Shown piece by piece: positions 46,705 to 59,189 of a stretch of DNA of 64,000 nucleotides; positions within the stretch are counted from its first letter, which is position 1; the number at the start of each line of letters is the position of its first letter. Position numbers and translations under genes: made by a program. A model generated the notes under the pieces. The model did not search any database and had not been told where the DNA came from. It saw only the letters and a list, made by a program, of their open reading frames with translations. Source of the DNA: Triglochin maritima (lineage: Eukaryota > Streptophyta > Magnoliopsida > Alismatales > Juncaginaceae); the NCBI GenBank assembly GCA_963682175.1, contig OY821774.1:44654201-44718200 (forward strand), written 5' to 3'.

Positions 46705-49700
46705 ATGTCATCCGACTTGTTCTCTCCTCCCATGGCGAGACATAGATCCTTACTCCTCTCCTCCGCTCTCCTCCTCCTTCTCGCCTTCGCCGCCGCCGAC
46801 TTCTCCACTTCCGGTACGTATCTTATAAGTTTTCGTGATTGCTTGCTTCAATTTGTGTGTTAATGTGTCGAATTCCATATATATATTATATATATGAAAC
46901 CATTGGTAGAATCGGAAGTGCATTTCCAATTAGATTTTAAACTTCCCTCCACTTCTTAGGTAACAATCACACTTTAAAAGAAAATTAATTATTAGTGTAA
47001 GTTAACAGACATGAGTCTACAACTTCAACTTAAATATTACAATACTACGAAGGTATTGTACATGTGGGGCAGTAAACTACGAAGGTATTATTATTACAAT
47101 ACTACGAAGGTATTGTATAGGAATGGTGATAGGACGTTGTAGGTAAGTGAATTTGCTTGTTGTTACTGGCCGTGGATAGTAGTAATTAAGGGTTCATTTG
47201 GATGGATGCATCGAATTTTTGTTTCAAGAAGCCCATTAACCTAGTTTGCATGAAAATAAGATTTTGTCGGATTCTAGCATCTGCAATACAATATTTATCT
47301 TTGACGTTGTGTTGGTCCTACAATGTAGATTATGAAAATGTTGTTTTGATGGTTGGCTTCAGGGGATTAGGGGTCAGAGTTCTTGTAACATCTCGAAACT
47401 GCGAAAATTTAAAATTTTAAACTTTAAACCATCAAGAGATCATCAGATAAAACTCATCAACGAGATTATTACTCATATAAATCAACAGTCGGTGCACCGA
47501 TAATACAACAAAGTTTGTTAAAAGACATGATTACAACAATACTACAAAAGGCAGGTACAAGTTATCATGACGACCTTGAAGAGTCCAAAGAGCATCCTGA
47601 CCCCAAAATGTATGTGTCCGCTGTCACCACCCGACAGAACCTACTGCGGTCCTGAAACATGAATCAACAACGATGCCTGAGTTTCCCATTAGGAAACCTC
47701 GTATGTCAAGCTCACATATATGAATGCAACAGTACAGTAAATGAACCTATCATACTAGTAGCATTCATATCAACATCTGCAATGCATCAAATCCCTCCAA
47801 GGGTAAACGAGACCTCAGTCCAACAACACAAAGATCCTCAAGGGTCAACAAGGACATCAGTCCAGCAACAACAACTGGTTTCCCTCGGAAACCTATCGTA
47901 GGCACATACGGTCTTTCAGACAATACGCGACGCACCCCTCACACGCGATTACTCGAGCCAAAGGGATCGGTGAGGGGCGTCCGCACTTCAGCACAAAGTA
48001 ACACGTGGTCTACACCACCTCGACGGAGCCGTAGCCCGGTCGGTCAACATCCCAAGATAGGTGCCCAATCGGGGATCATCACCGGAAAAACATCGGCGGC
48101 AACGCCGACACAACATCGGCGGTACAACATACGTCCGACACAACCATAAGCCGGAACATCGTCGGCACCATCATCGTCGGCAAAAGCCTCGGCGGCATCG
48201 ACGGTACAACATACGTCCGGCACAACATCGGACGGGTCCAGACTGTAGTCTGAAGGGTCATCATGCTCTACGAGCCATGCGTCAACACGCATTGGGATCC
48301 GCGATCCCTCAAGTCAGCTACTCTACAGAGAGTCAAGCAACTACACGTCACACAACGGTCCATCACGGAAGTGGCGCCCCCCAAGTGTCCACACTCTTCC
48401 ACACGACGGTCTCTGGGTAGGCACAAGCACGTACCCGCCGTCACCTCCAGGCTCACGCTCTAAGCGAGGACACGGGTTTCCGTGGACAAAGTTGACACAA
48501 ACACAAGGACCATGAATTCAGTTCTGCACACAAACGGTCGACCGAAAAAGCCTAATCGGTCAATCGTCCCCAATAGATTCAATCGACCGAAAGTCTACAA
48601 CGGTCGAACTATTCTGCGCATCACTTAAGTCCAAACGGTCGGACAACAGTCTAAAATCGGTCGACCGAATACGATGTCAAAATCCGGAGTTGGTCAAAAT
48701 CATACAAGTCTATTCGGGCGACCGACTGAGGGGTTTCGGTCGACCGAAAGCTACCAGGGTCATCCTTATTGTCTACGTCATATTTCGGTCGAACAATATA
48801 ACAACGGTCGAACAACATGCAATATAATCAAGTACACTTAAGTTCCGGTCGAACCAACCTCTAGGAACGGTCGACCGAAAACCAACAGGAAGCCTCCAAC
48901 TCACCAGCACACATGCAACCGGTCGACCGCCACATGGCATCGTTCGACCGTTGTTGGTTAAAGTGGGGCAAAACAATAAAACCGGTCGACCGCCCGAAGG
49001 CACCGGTCGACCGTTGGTCGACAGCAACCCTGCACCAGCCAAGGATTTTACGTCATTCTGTCGCGACCGACCTCAACTTCTCACCAACGTGTGGAAACAA
49101 CAAAACCACACTAAAAGCCAACATACCTTAAGAAGAAGACGAAGCGCGCCGGAGATCCGCTCAACGTCCGACGCCCCGACAGCATCCCCGCTCCAACACA
49201 CCTCACGTCCGCGTCTCCGCAACATCGTGCTCGACACCACCCGTCGGAGTCGCCTCCACCACCTCTGGTTGCCGGAAAGGAAGAGAGAAAATGAGAGAAT
49301 GCAAGAGTGGGAGAGAGTGAGAGATGGATGTGGTTTTCTCTCCATCCAACAACACAAAACCCAACCCAACCCATCACCCTACACCTCCTACTCCATCACA
49401 CCACATAGCCCTCCACTATTCCCGTCCCTCATTCCCCATGCAAAAACCACTAAACCCGGAATTAAACCCTAAGCAAGGGTTAGGGTCTAACAATTTTTGC
49501 AAGAAACTTTGAGCTAAATTAAAATCGGCATCCAAACGCACCCTAAATAGTCTACGATCGATAAATTAGTATAGTCTAAGTCCTCTTACATCAAAGGTTA
49601 GCGTTTGACGATGAGCTAGCCTAGGTATATATCAAATGGTATCAAAGTTGATCCTCACACACAATTCCTATTTGACGAAAAAGGAACAGCCCACTGTTGT

Positions 49701-52700
49701 TACCAGTTTGAGCTAGAGTTGAGTGTAGCCATTCACAATGACATCATCGAGGACGTTGGATTAATGGAAGGGTGATGGCTTACTACAAAACTAGGCTCTC
49801 TACCCTCAACAATAAGCTCTTATTCAAATGTCATATCAATTGATATCGTTTTGTTCTTACATTCCTAGAAAATTTAGCACGTATTTAATGAAGTACTTGC
49901 CAAATAAACAAATTAGTTTATCGGATCTTAAAATGGTGAAATTACATTCTTAGATGTTATTTGAATGTACTTATGACTTTTGGGGGATATTGTCAGCACT
50001 ACCCTTGCATTTGTTTTTGTTAATTGTGATTTGTGTGGATTTAAACATGTGTAGATTATTATGATAACTAGTGTATGTTATCGACCACTGTCTTGGGAAT
50101 TATGGGCTTCAATGTTTGTGTGTTTAGAAGAATGACATTTCTTTTGTGTTCGGTTTTTACAGATCTTTTGGTTTTGGATGGAGGAGAAGAGTTGTACCGG
50201 GAAATTCTTAGGGACGAGTCTGTGGATATGCTTCAACGGCTTGGAAAGGTTTGCAGTGGAAACTTTTGATTTTGTCTTTGATTTTGTTTTGTTACTGATA
50301 TCCATGAATATTAAAACTCAGAGACATTAGGCATGTTTTTTTGTTCTTATAAGTGCATTTAACTTGATCCTTAAACTTTCTTCAGACCTGAAGTTTTTTG
50401 AGGTCAGATTTCTGCTGAATGGTTAATGTGGACATCAGTTCTGGTATGGCGGTTGAGTGCCACTGTACTACTCATAATGCTTCTGGTTTCATACCTAGAA
50501 TTTTCAATTTAGACCATGGGATGTCGTTTTAGGAATGGTTAGATTGAAAAACTTATGCCTACGAAAAAAATCAAGGTGGGTCTGCATTCCACTTAAACCA
50601 TGTGGTCTTGTTTAATTGAACTGATAACTTGAATCAAAACTAAAAATAAAGGTGATGCTCCATTGAATTAAAAGTATTAGACACCTTCATCACTATAATC
50701 CATGGACTGTTAAAAGGGATCATGAAAGGTGTGCAGGCATAAAGCTTATAGTTTCATGTAAGGCTTATTCTAATTGAAGGCAAAAATAAAATCCATCAAA
50801 TTGTGCAGGGGAAAAGGTCATATTGAAGTAGTACTTGGCTCTGAACTGTGCTAGTTACCGTACTAATGAATTGGTAATACCATTTTATCCGTACTTTTCT
50901 TATTGCTATGACTTTACAACCCCTAAGCATATAAGCTAATGTTATGAATTGAAAATCCATGTGGAAGCCTCATCTATGTACATCTAGTATCTCTATACGA
51001 GCTGATTTTGTTCCTGCATTATGTCCGGCTGTGCTGAATCTCATAATTTGTCTTTGAGTTTACCCAATGTTGTGAAACTGTTATTTCTTTAAGGATGGAA
51101 ATGGCCCAACGCCCATTGAGATTTATTAATGTGACATGTGCTATTTTGTGTGATCTCTTCATTTCTCAACAGATATCCGATAATGATGGTTTCCTTGAAC
51201 GTACATTCTTAAGTCCAGCATCTAAAAGAGCTGCCGATCAAATAATTATCTGGATGCAGGAGGCCGGCTTGCATACGTACGTTATCTTCATATTGTGATA
51301 CTTCATTTGTATAGTAAGGAAACTAACTAAGATGATACCTCAAGGTGGATTGATCAAATGGGCAACATACATGGCCGAGTCGAAAGCACAAATTCTACCG
51401 CAGGAGCTCTACTCATCGGTTCTCACTATGTGATGCCTTGATCTTTCTTCTTTACTTATGTGGTCATAATTCAAGTTTGCTAAGCTACTGTGCCAATTAA
51501 TATCACCCTTTTCTCTAAATTAGGACACTGTCATCGATGCCGGAATGTATGATGGAGCTTTGGGTATTATAGCTGCAATTTCTGCCGTGAAGGCTTTGAA
51601 GATAAGTGGAAAGTTTCAAAATCTCAAACGCCCTGTCGAGGTAACGTTGTACTTCTTTCTCAAATTGCTCTGTACCTTTTCTTGTTAGGAGATAAAGAGT
51701 CCTCAAAACTATCAATCAATTTTGAGGCTGCCTGTATTTCCTATTAGATTATTGCATTCAGTGATGAGGAAGGTGTTAGATTTCAATCCACATTTCTAGG
51801 AAGTGCTGCTATAGCTGGTGTGCTACCTATAAAAGCATTGCGTGTTTCAGATCGAAGGTAAGATGCTGGATTCCTCAGATTTTTCGTCTTGAAGAGGTGC
51901 ATGTTTTGACATTTAAGTTTATTCTACAATACAGTGGCAAGACTCTGCGGGATGTTCTAAAAGAAAACTCTTTCGACGTGTCAGAGAAAAATCTTCATCA
52001 GTTGAAGTACGACCCACATACAGTGTGGGGTTATATTGAGGTTATATTTCTAATTATGTTCTATGTTAAACATGGTTGATTACTTGAACATTGTGTTTAT
52101 GTGTGAATATGCGCTATATATTGATTCTGTAGGTGCACATTGAACAAGGCCCTGTGTTGGAATTTCTTGGTCAACCCCTTGGAGTTGTGAAAGGAATAGC
52201 CGGGCAATCACGTCTTGTGGTACTTCATCTCAAATCTTTTATAGAAATAGCTATTTTTTGGAACAAATAAATAACTCTTGAATCACTTTGCAAAAGAAAG
52301 AAAAAAACTGATCTTGGATATTGATTTTGATCCTTACATGCTTTTCATTTACTTGGGACCTATTTGGTTACTACTTCAAATTATGATAATTTAACGAAAG
52401 TATCAATCACATTTAATTGCCAACAGATAAGCAGTACTTTCTGCTTGTCATCTGTAACACTGTAGCCTCTAGGTGATGAGGAACACTTATGCTGCTGAAT
52501 TCAAGAGTCCAAACAATCTAAACCAAAAGAATTCTTTTCATGTATAGAAGATATAAGTAGTTTCATGTAATGGTGAAAAGAAAAATCCCTTGAAGGGTTG
52601 AATTCATCTGTTCATTACCTCAAGTGCTTAGGAATTTAGATTTCCTATATAGACCACAAATATACTACTATGCTCTGTATTAACAGGATGTCTGTGAACT

Positions 52701-53771
52701 TCCTGAATTTTGTTACACATCCATCCTGTGAGACGGGGTGGTTGAAATTACGCCAGCCTTGAAGGACAAGGTTATGAGGGTTTAGTAATATACAAACTAC
52801 ATTATGTACAATTAGGATCAATAATGAAAACGTTTGCAACTTATAAGAAGTGCTACCTGGTAATATAGGTAACGGTGAGGGGTTCCCAAGGGCACGCTGG
52901 AACGGTTCCTATGAATATGCGCCAGGATCCTATGGCTGCATCAGCAGAACTTATTGTTGCATTGGAGATGCTTTGTAAAAACCCTGAAAAATACTTAAGT
53001 TATGATGGGGATTGTGGAGCTTTTACTAGGGAATCTCTTGCAGGATTGGTTTGTACAGTTGGAGAGATATCCACCTGGCCCAGCGCGAGTAACGTGATTC
53101 CCGGCCAGGCATGATTCAAAATTTATGTTTCTTTCTAAAATCATTTGGTTTCATTTTCTTCTACTTCACAATAAGCTCACATATATGTATAGGTGACTTT
53201 CACCATCGACCTGCGATTGATGCATGACAAAGCACGAGAGGCTGTGATATTTGAGTTGTCTAATCAGATGCATCAAATATGTGATCGTCGGTCTGTTAGT
53301 TGCACGATCGAGAATAAGGTTTGATATCGTCGTTGTTTGATTAAACTAAGTATCATCCTTTGTTAGCTTTTGTTAACCTCACAAGCTTTCTTTCTCCCAG
53401 CATAATGCAGAGGTGGTGCAATGCGATCCGGATTTGACTTTACAGCTGCAGCGTGCGGCGCAAACAGCATTAAGAAGAATGTCGGGGGACATCAAAGATG
53501 AGATACCTCAGCTAATGAGTGGTGCAGGACATGATGCCATGGCCATGTCCCATTTAACAAAGGTCATAATATATATATATATCACACCTTAAGAAATGAA
53601 ATCAGATTCCAATATTTTTCCTATTTTATTGATGGGATGTCAGTTTAACAGGTAGCGATGCTGTTCGTTCGTTGTCGAGAAGGAATCAGCCATTCTCCGC
53701 AGGAACATGTTTTGGATTATGATATCTGGGCTGCAGGTATGGCCCTCCTGCAGTTTCTTGAGACAATGTAG
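46705..53771 (+). CDS. AAH: Allantoate deiminase (allantoate amidohydrolase), 12 exons, 483 aa
   Basis: Hydrolyses allantoate to ureidoglycine, releasing ammonia and CO2, in purine-nitrogen recycling; plant enzymes act in the endoplasmic reticulum with Mn2+. Exons are 46705-46813, 50163-50248, 51173-51276, 51345-51429, 51524-51640, 51748-51857, 51935-52040, 52133-52219, 52869-53108, 53193-53318, 53401-53562 and 53652-53771; the joined frame is open. Residues 10-31 form a hydrophobic secretion signal; M10 is an alternative start. M20-family metal-site motifs are H127-x-D129 (GSHYD), the E174-E175 pair (SDEEG), H241 (VHIEQGP) and H434 (GAGHDAMAM). The dimer-lid part includes GSQGHAGTVP (273-282) and WPSASNVIPG. 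The intron after exon 9 starts with GC. Intron 1 (3.3 kb) holds a 2.1-kb solo LTR. Ureidoglycolate amidohydrolase is a related alternative, but the motif context fits allantoate deiminase better. Confidence 0.9.
47394..49492 (-). mobile_element. Solo LTR of the Gypsy family inside intron 1 of the allantoate deiminase gene
   Basis: Read on the plus strand it runs from TGTAACATCTCG to GGTCTAACA, about 2.1 kb. It has the family's conserved blocks (TGATTACAACA near 47528; GCCTGAGTTTCCC near 47676) and a GGTCGACCG-type array (48530-49025). There is no internal region. The flanking pentamers GTTCT and ATTTT do not match well, so the duplication has decayed or one border is off by a few bases. It is antisense to the host gene. 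Confidence 0.82.
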
Positions 53772-54790
53772 GGAATCAAAACAACTAGACAAGAACTTGC
53801 ACTTGTAGATTGTATATCAATATGTCTTTCACTGATACAGTCAATCTAAATTTGGGTTTCATCGTCATTGATTAAGGGAAATATTGGACACTCTTAAGAA
53901 GCAACATGTTCCATTTCTCCGAAACTAGATATGAAACATCAAACTATTGTTGTTAGATAATAGTCTCACATTGTATAAAATGAGAATATTCTTCTGGACC
54001 ATAAGTTGTAAGGTTTCTCTCGTCATTGCCAGTTGGTTTTGAGGTGGATGCTCAATCTAACAGTTGCATTATTTTGAAGTGAATTACTCCTCTAGGCTCC
54101 AAAGGGATGTGGTTCATGCGAATAAAAGTGGACTTCAACAGGTCGCTCATTATTTAGTTGTATACAGCATATTTGTTCCTGTAAAAAAATATAAAGCATG
54201 CTTAGAGTTTCATGGCAATCCAATCAAACAAGTGTTTATGGGCGATATATATATTGTTTTTAGTCAAAATGTTTGATACTAAACCCAATATATCCAACAG
54301 TTTTCTAGATAATAACAGCATATTTGTTCTCAAATAAAGCAAACATAATTACCAGAAAGATATGTGATCAAACGAGAATGGAAATATCCATCTTAAATGG
54401 AATGTCAATTCTAATCACCACAATAGCAGAGAGAGGAATCCACATAGGTACTTAAAGATCAATCAATAGGTTAGATATGTTATCCTGGGAAATTGAACTG
54501 AACCATTAGAAAACCACAAATTTGCAAAACATAGCATATGTGCTATGATATCTAATATCTTCTCATTGACTACTTTTGTACATCTAACTCATGACCTCCA
54601 TTTCACTGTTCCTAAGCATTGCATTCTTCACATAGAATAGCAATAAAAAGCTCAACCATACCTTTTATTTCCTAAAGTTATGGAATTTATATTGTTCCAC
54701 CAAGACAACCACTCTTTGCTCTTACAAAATTATTATTAGACCAACACAAGCATATATTCATCAACACTTTTGAAATTGTTTTCTTCCACT
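53772..54790. other. 3' flank of allantoate deiminase, nothing further recognised
   Basis: Contains the 3' untranslated region by position. No gene or repeat is identified in the rest. Confidence 0.4.
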
Positions 54791-54799
54791 TCTCATGTG

Positions 54800-55293
54800 A
54801 AGAGTGACGACATGAGAATCGTTCTCTATCATCCAAGGAAAGAAGCACTTGGATGGAGAGGTTGAGAGGAGTTTGAATGAGGACATATTTGAAGACCCAC
54901 CATATAGAGTAGGGTTGGAGGATCTAATTCCACCACAAGCACATAGTCAATGGAAAATATTTGATTGGGTGCCTTGTGTAGACTCTCGTAGGGTAACATG
55001 TGTTCCATCTTTTCCATTAAATGGGTTGATTAATTTTGTTGTGGAGGTGAATGAATTGATAGGGTGTCACAATATTTCTGACGTGGTTCATGAGGCCCTT
55101 AAGAAAGTTCGGGTATTTCCCTTATGATGGCAGATGGGACACTATCCTGGCTTGCAATGTGGTTCCACTTTTGGATTTGCAAAGTAGATTTGTAATTGCA
55201 TACTATCTATCACCTAAGGAACAACCTTCTTACTTAGGTATGATAGCTTTGTGGGAGGAAGGGAAACCTAAAACTCTAGTTACACAAATTTAG
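54800..55293 (+). pseudogene. Frameshifted fragment of an unidentified protein-coding gene
   Basis: Two overlapping frames join into one protein-like reading. The first runs from about 54849 (MDGEVERSLNEDIFEDPPYR...) to the codons for E-A-L-K-K near 55105. The second continues as F-G-Y-F-P-Y-D-G-R-W-D-T-I-L-A-C-N through L-L-D-L-Q-S-R-F-V-I-A-Y-Y-L-S-P-K to a stop at 55291-55293. One single-base change near 55105-55115 explains the shift. The composition is that of a real globular protein, but I do not recognise the family. It has no introns and no clear promoter, so a processed or transposon-captured copy is possible. Confidence 0.5.
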
Positions 55294-56092
55294 TTTTCAG
55301 ATTTCAGTTTGGTTTCTACTTTCTAGTGATATATCTTGTAATTCAAAGTGAAAGGATCCATCTAATTTTGTGTCATGATAGAGAGAACTTTTCTAACAAG
55401 AAAACAAGAAGTTGAATTTTCCTTGATTTAATTTGGAGTGGAAGTAAAGAACCTCTGTGAAGTAAAATCATAGAACTCATAGAGTTTTTACATTTTCCTA
55501 AAAATTAATTGCACCTATGAATAAAATAGAATGACCCATTTGAAATGTACGAGCACGACTTCAATCACTTCCCACAATGTTTGTCATCAAAAGAGCTATG
55601 AAAGGTTATGGATGTTGCAACTTGCAATCGCAATGCAAGGGGGAAGGGTATAGAATGTGGAAGGATTGAAAGCATTATTATTCAATGTTCATGCCAAGAA
55701 GCGAGCTTGAACTTGAAGGATCTATCAGAGTGAGTCTTGCAGGCAGGACGGATGAAGCCTATCAGTAAACCATATGTAGCCAATTTGCTCTAGCTAAATC
55801 TCCATGATGCCGAGCCTTAGCATGAGAAGTGCATAATTAAGCTAACAGAGTTGGGCATTTTACAATTCGACAAATAATTACGCAAGAGTACTATAAAAGT
55901 CAAATGTAACTGAAATTAAATATTCTCCTGTTGTAACTTGTGCTACTCAAATATCTAAACAAATGTCAAATATCACAAAAGGTAAAATTCAAGAAAATAC
56001 TTGGAATTTTTTATCATCATCGAACAACACAGTAAAATATATTTATTTTTCCATCGTAGAGAACAATAAGCACGAAAAAGATATATTAGGGG
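55294..56092. other. Intergenic, nothing recognised
   Basis: AT-rich DNA without supported features, up to the hAT-like end at 56093. Confidence 0.4.
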
Positions 56093-56376
56093 TGCACATG
56101 GGTTGGGTTCAACCCGAACCCGACTGGTCGGGTCAGGTTGGGTTGGGGTGGGTTTCGGGTTGGGTCGGATTGGGAAAATCAAAAACCCAAATTTTTGGGT
56201 CTGGTTCAAGTTGAGGGGGTCGGGTTGACCCAAGCCAACCCGAACCCGATTTTTATTTTATTTTTTTATTTTTATTTTTTCCCAAATAAACCGGTCGAGA
56301 TTTTTCATCATCATCAAACAACACAGTGGAATATATTTATTTTTCTATCGTAGAGAACAACAAACACAAAAGAGAT
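56006..56376. repeat. Direct duplication of about 80 bp flanking a hAT-like insertion
   Basis: The segments 56006-56087 and 56296-56376 match closely (both contain AATATATTTATTTTTC and TCGTAGAGAACAA). Between them lies a block starting TAGGGGTGCACATGGGTTGG, a typical hAT left end, rich in CAACCCGAACCCG-like subterminal repeats, followed by a T-rich tract. No matching right terminus is present. Confidence 0.65.
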
Positions 56377-56573
56377 AGAACATAAAGACACAATAAGAAT
56401 AATATTTTACGTAAAACTCATCCCTCACGATAGACACAACGAGAAGAGAGAAACCACAGAACCACACACACGATAGATAATTCACTAATAGAGAAAGACA
56501 TTGCACGTAAGAATTTCTCACTACTTTTTCCCACACTCATCTCACCTCCTACAGAGAATCCTAGTATCCACTA

Positions 56574-58485
56574 TGTAACGTCCCGAAAACAGCGGAAAAT
56601 TTAAACAATAATAAAGACCGTCAACGGTCAACACCGGGCACGTCACAGGAAAACAAACCAACATATATAAAATATATAAGATATAGATCCACGTGGAAGT
56701 CAAACTATACAAATGAGTCAACTGTGATTACAACAAAACTGAATGTACATGTAATCACTACCTCAACAAAAGAAAGATATACAAGGAAGACAGGATCAGA
56801 TCCCGGGGGCACCCTCCTCGGTTACCACCTCGACTCTAAATCTGCTCGCTACCTGAAATGCAAACAATTGAAACATGCCTGACTTCCCTGCAGGAACCCC
56901 GGATGCCAAACCTCCTAAAATACAAAAATGGAATTAAAGACAATGCAATGCAATGCACATGATCATCCACCTCGGGCCCACAATAATGCCCTCTCCGCCT
57001 CCGCGGTATTGAACCACTCCTGTCACTATGGTCAAGTCAGTCCACCGCTGCCTCACAAGGGTCAGTCGGCACCACTGCTCCCCAAAAGTGCAGAAAGGAA
57101 CCCTGGTACTACGTCGTCACCCCAGGAGCGAGTCAGCCCGCCGAATACACAACTCGGATCAGACGACAGCCGCTGCTCCCCCAAGAGCCGCCAGACGCGC
57201 ACCCTGCCGGAACATCCTCGGCCTACCGCTAAACCCTCGCAAACTGCCCAAGGTTTACGGCACACATCCCTCACACCCTGCTCGGTAAGAAATGCAACAG
57301 TAATACAATAATACGCCCTCGTCGAAGGTGAAATCCGTCGCTCTCAAGGCCGGTAATCGATCGTCGCCTCAGAGCTGGTAGTCGACCTATACTCAACGGA
57401 TCGCGTGTGGATAAATCCACCAACCTGCGGCAGATCGGTCGACCGCTACAAGCACACTAGTCGACCGGTCCTCCACACAGTACTCAGTACTGTACAAACA
57501 AGTGTATCGGTCGAACCATGCCAACCGAATTACCGACCCATCGGTCGAACAAAAGTCATCTAGCGGTCGACCGTTTGGATGGTCTACGCTATACCAATTT
57601 TATATAATATATATATCCGACCGGTCGAACCAAGGGGTCGTTCAACCGATAACAGGAATTTCAGCATTTTGCCCAAGTCTTATTCCGTCGACCGGAAATG
57701 AAATACAGTTCGACCGAAACGACACAGGCACTCTACTGCTTATTTGATGGTCAAAGCTCCCAACCGACTTAGCATCAAATAGATCGGTCGAACAAGGTTA
57801 AGGATGTTCGACCGTTTAATAAGTCAAAATCCCCAACCGACCTATTCTCATTGTTTCGGTCGACCGGCTAAGTGGACCCGTTCGACCGATAACAGCATCA
57901 ACCATTTTTCCCGCACAAATCTGGCATAATGGTCGACCGTCCATAGACATCGTTCGACCGTTTGCGGGTGCAAATCAATATAATAATAGGATCGGTCGAC
58001 TGCCCACAGGCAACGGTCGACCGATCGTCGTCTTCAACCTCTGAATAGGTTGCAATCCGACGGGGAATTCGACACCAACGTCGATCCCCAACACTCACAA
58101 AGCTTATGTGAGTTATATTGAAGATTTGGCATACCTTTTTGAAGCTCGTGGATGTCTCCTAATCTTTGGCAACATCCACCCAACTTATTCTTCTTCTCCT
58201 CTTCTTCTTCTCCTCTTCTTTTTCTCCTTCACTTCTTCTCCTCTCCAAAACTCCTCTCTCGCTCTCTGTTGGATCAACTGAAGAAAAACGTTTTAATTAA
58301 AATCTTATCTAACAATATATATTTACATTTTAACTTACCACCTCCACCTCCTCAAATCCTACACCAACACCTCATCTCCCAATTCTTATCCAATTCTTCC
58401 ACCTCATCCTTCATTAATCATGACTTAATTAGGTTAATTAGGTTTAGTTTAGTTTAATTAAGGTGTTTAGATTTAGGTTATTACA
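56574..58485 (-). mobile_element. Solo LTR of the Gypsy family
   Basis: On the plus strand it runs from TGTAACGTCCCG to GGTTATTACA, 1912 bp, with a perfect 5-bp duplication CACTA (56569-56573 and 58486-58490). It contains the conserved family blocks and a GGTCGACCG-type array (57435-58030). There is no internal region, and it is oriented like the 23.9-29.1 kb element. Confidence 0.9.
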
Positions 58486-58490
58486 CACTA

Positions 58491-59185
58491 TCTAACACTA
58501 TTTTTTCCCACATATTTTTCTTTCGTGAAGGCATGTTTAACCCTAAGGAAACACGTACCTTTTATTTATAGGATATAAGTTACCTTATTTTTAGAAATCG
58601 ATATCTTAATCTAATGATATTACTTTCTAATCTTTTCAATCAAATATTTCCAAATACTTAAATGGTTGGATTTCAGACAATCCCAACAAGTACTTGGATG
58701 GAAATATGACGTGGGCACCTGTTGGCAAGTCACAAAAAGAAGGGTCAAAGTCCACTGTAGATTTGGTGTGATAGAATTACATTCCAACGTAACAAGTTCC
58801 CTTTCAACGAGACAACGATCGTTAGCAAAAGATTTGACTCAAAAGATGGAAGATCCACGAAAGCTTGAAGTGGAAGAGAAAGACAATGGGTGCATGCATC
58901 AGCTTAGACGTCATTAAATAAATAACTGGAGCATCACGCCAAAGGCACATTAGGGGGAGTCTATACTTTCATGTTTGGTTTGTTGAGTCCATCCACTGAG
59001 ACCGCCGTTAATTGCGTCTGGCTACTTTCCGGACGTCATGTTTTCTCCCTCAGTCACATCAGCTTTTCTTTCTGTCACATCAGCACAAACCAATTCTCCC
59101 AAATTTTCCTTAATCACACCCAGAAACAACCCAAACGTCCTACATTCTCTTCATTCCCTGTCATTTGAGGATCATTTTTGGATAA
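58491..59185. other. Intergenic, nothing recognised
   Basis: No supported gene. One open frame at 58666-58917 has no recognisable similarity and no splice context. Confidence 0.35.
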
Positions 59186-59189
59186 AACA

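Noticed and set aside
57028..57311. Arg/Pro/Ser-rich open frames
   Set aside because: They lie inside the solo LTR at 56574-58485 and are not conserved as frames in the other LTR copies.
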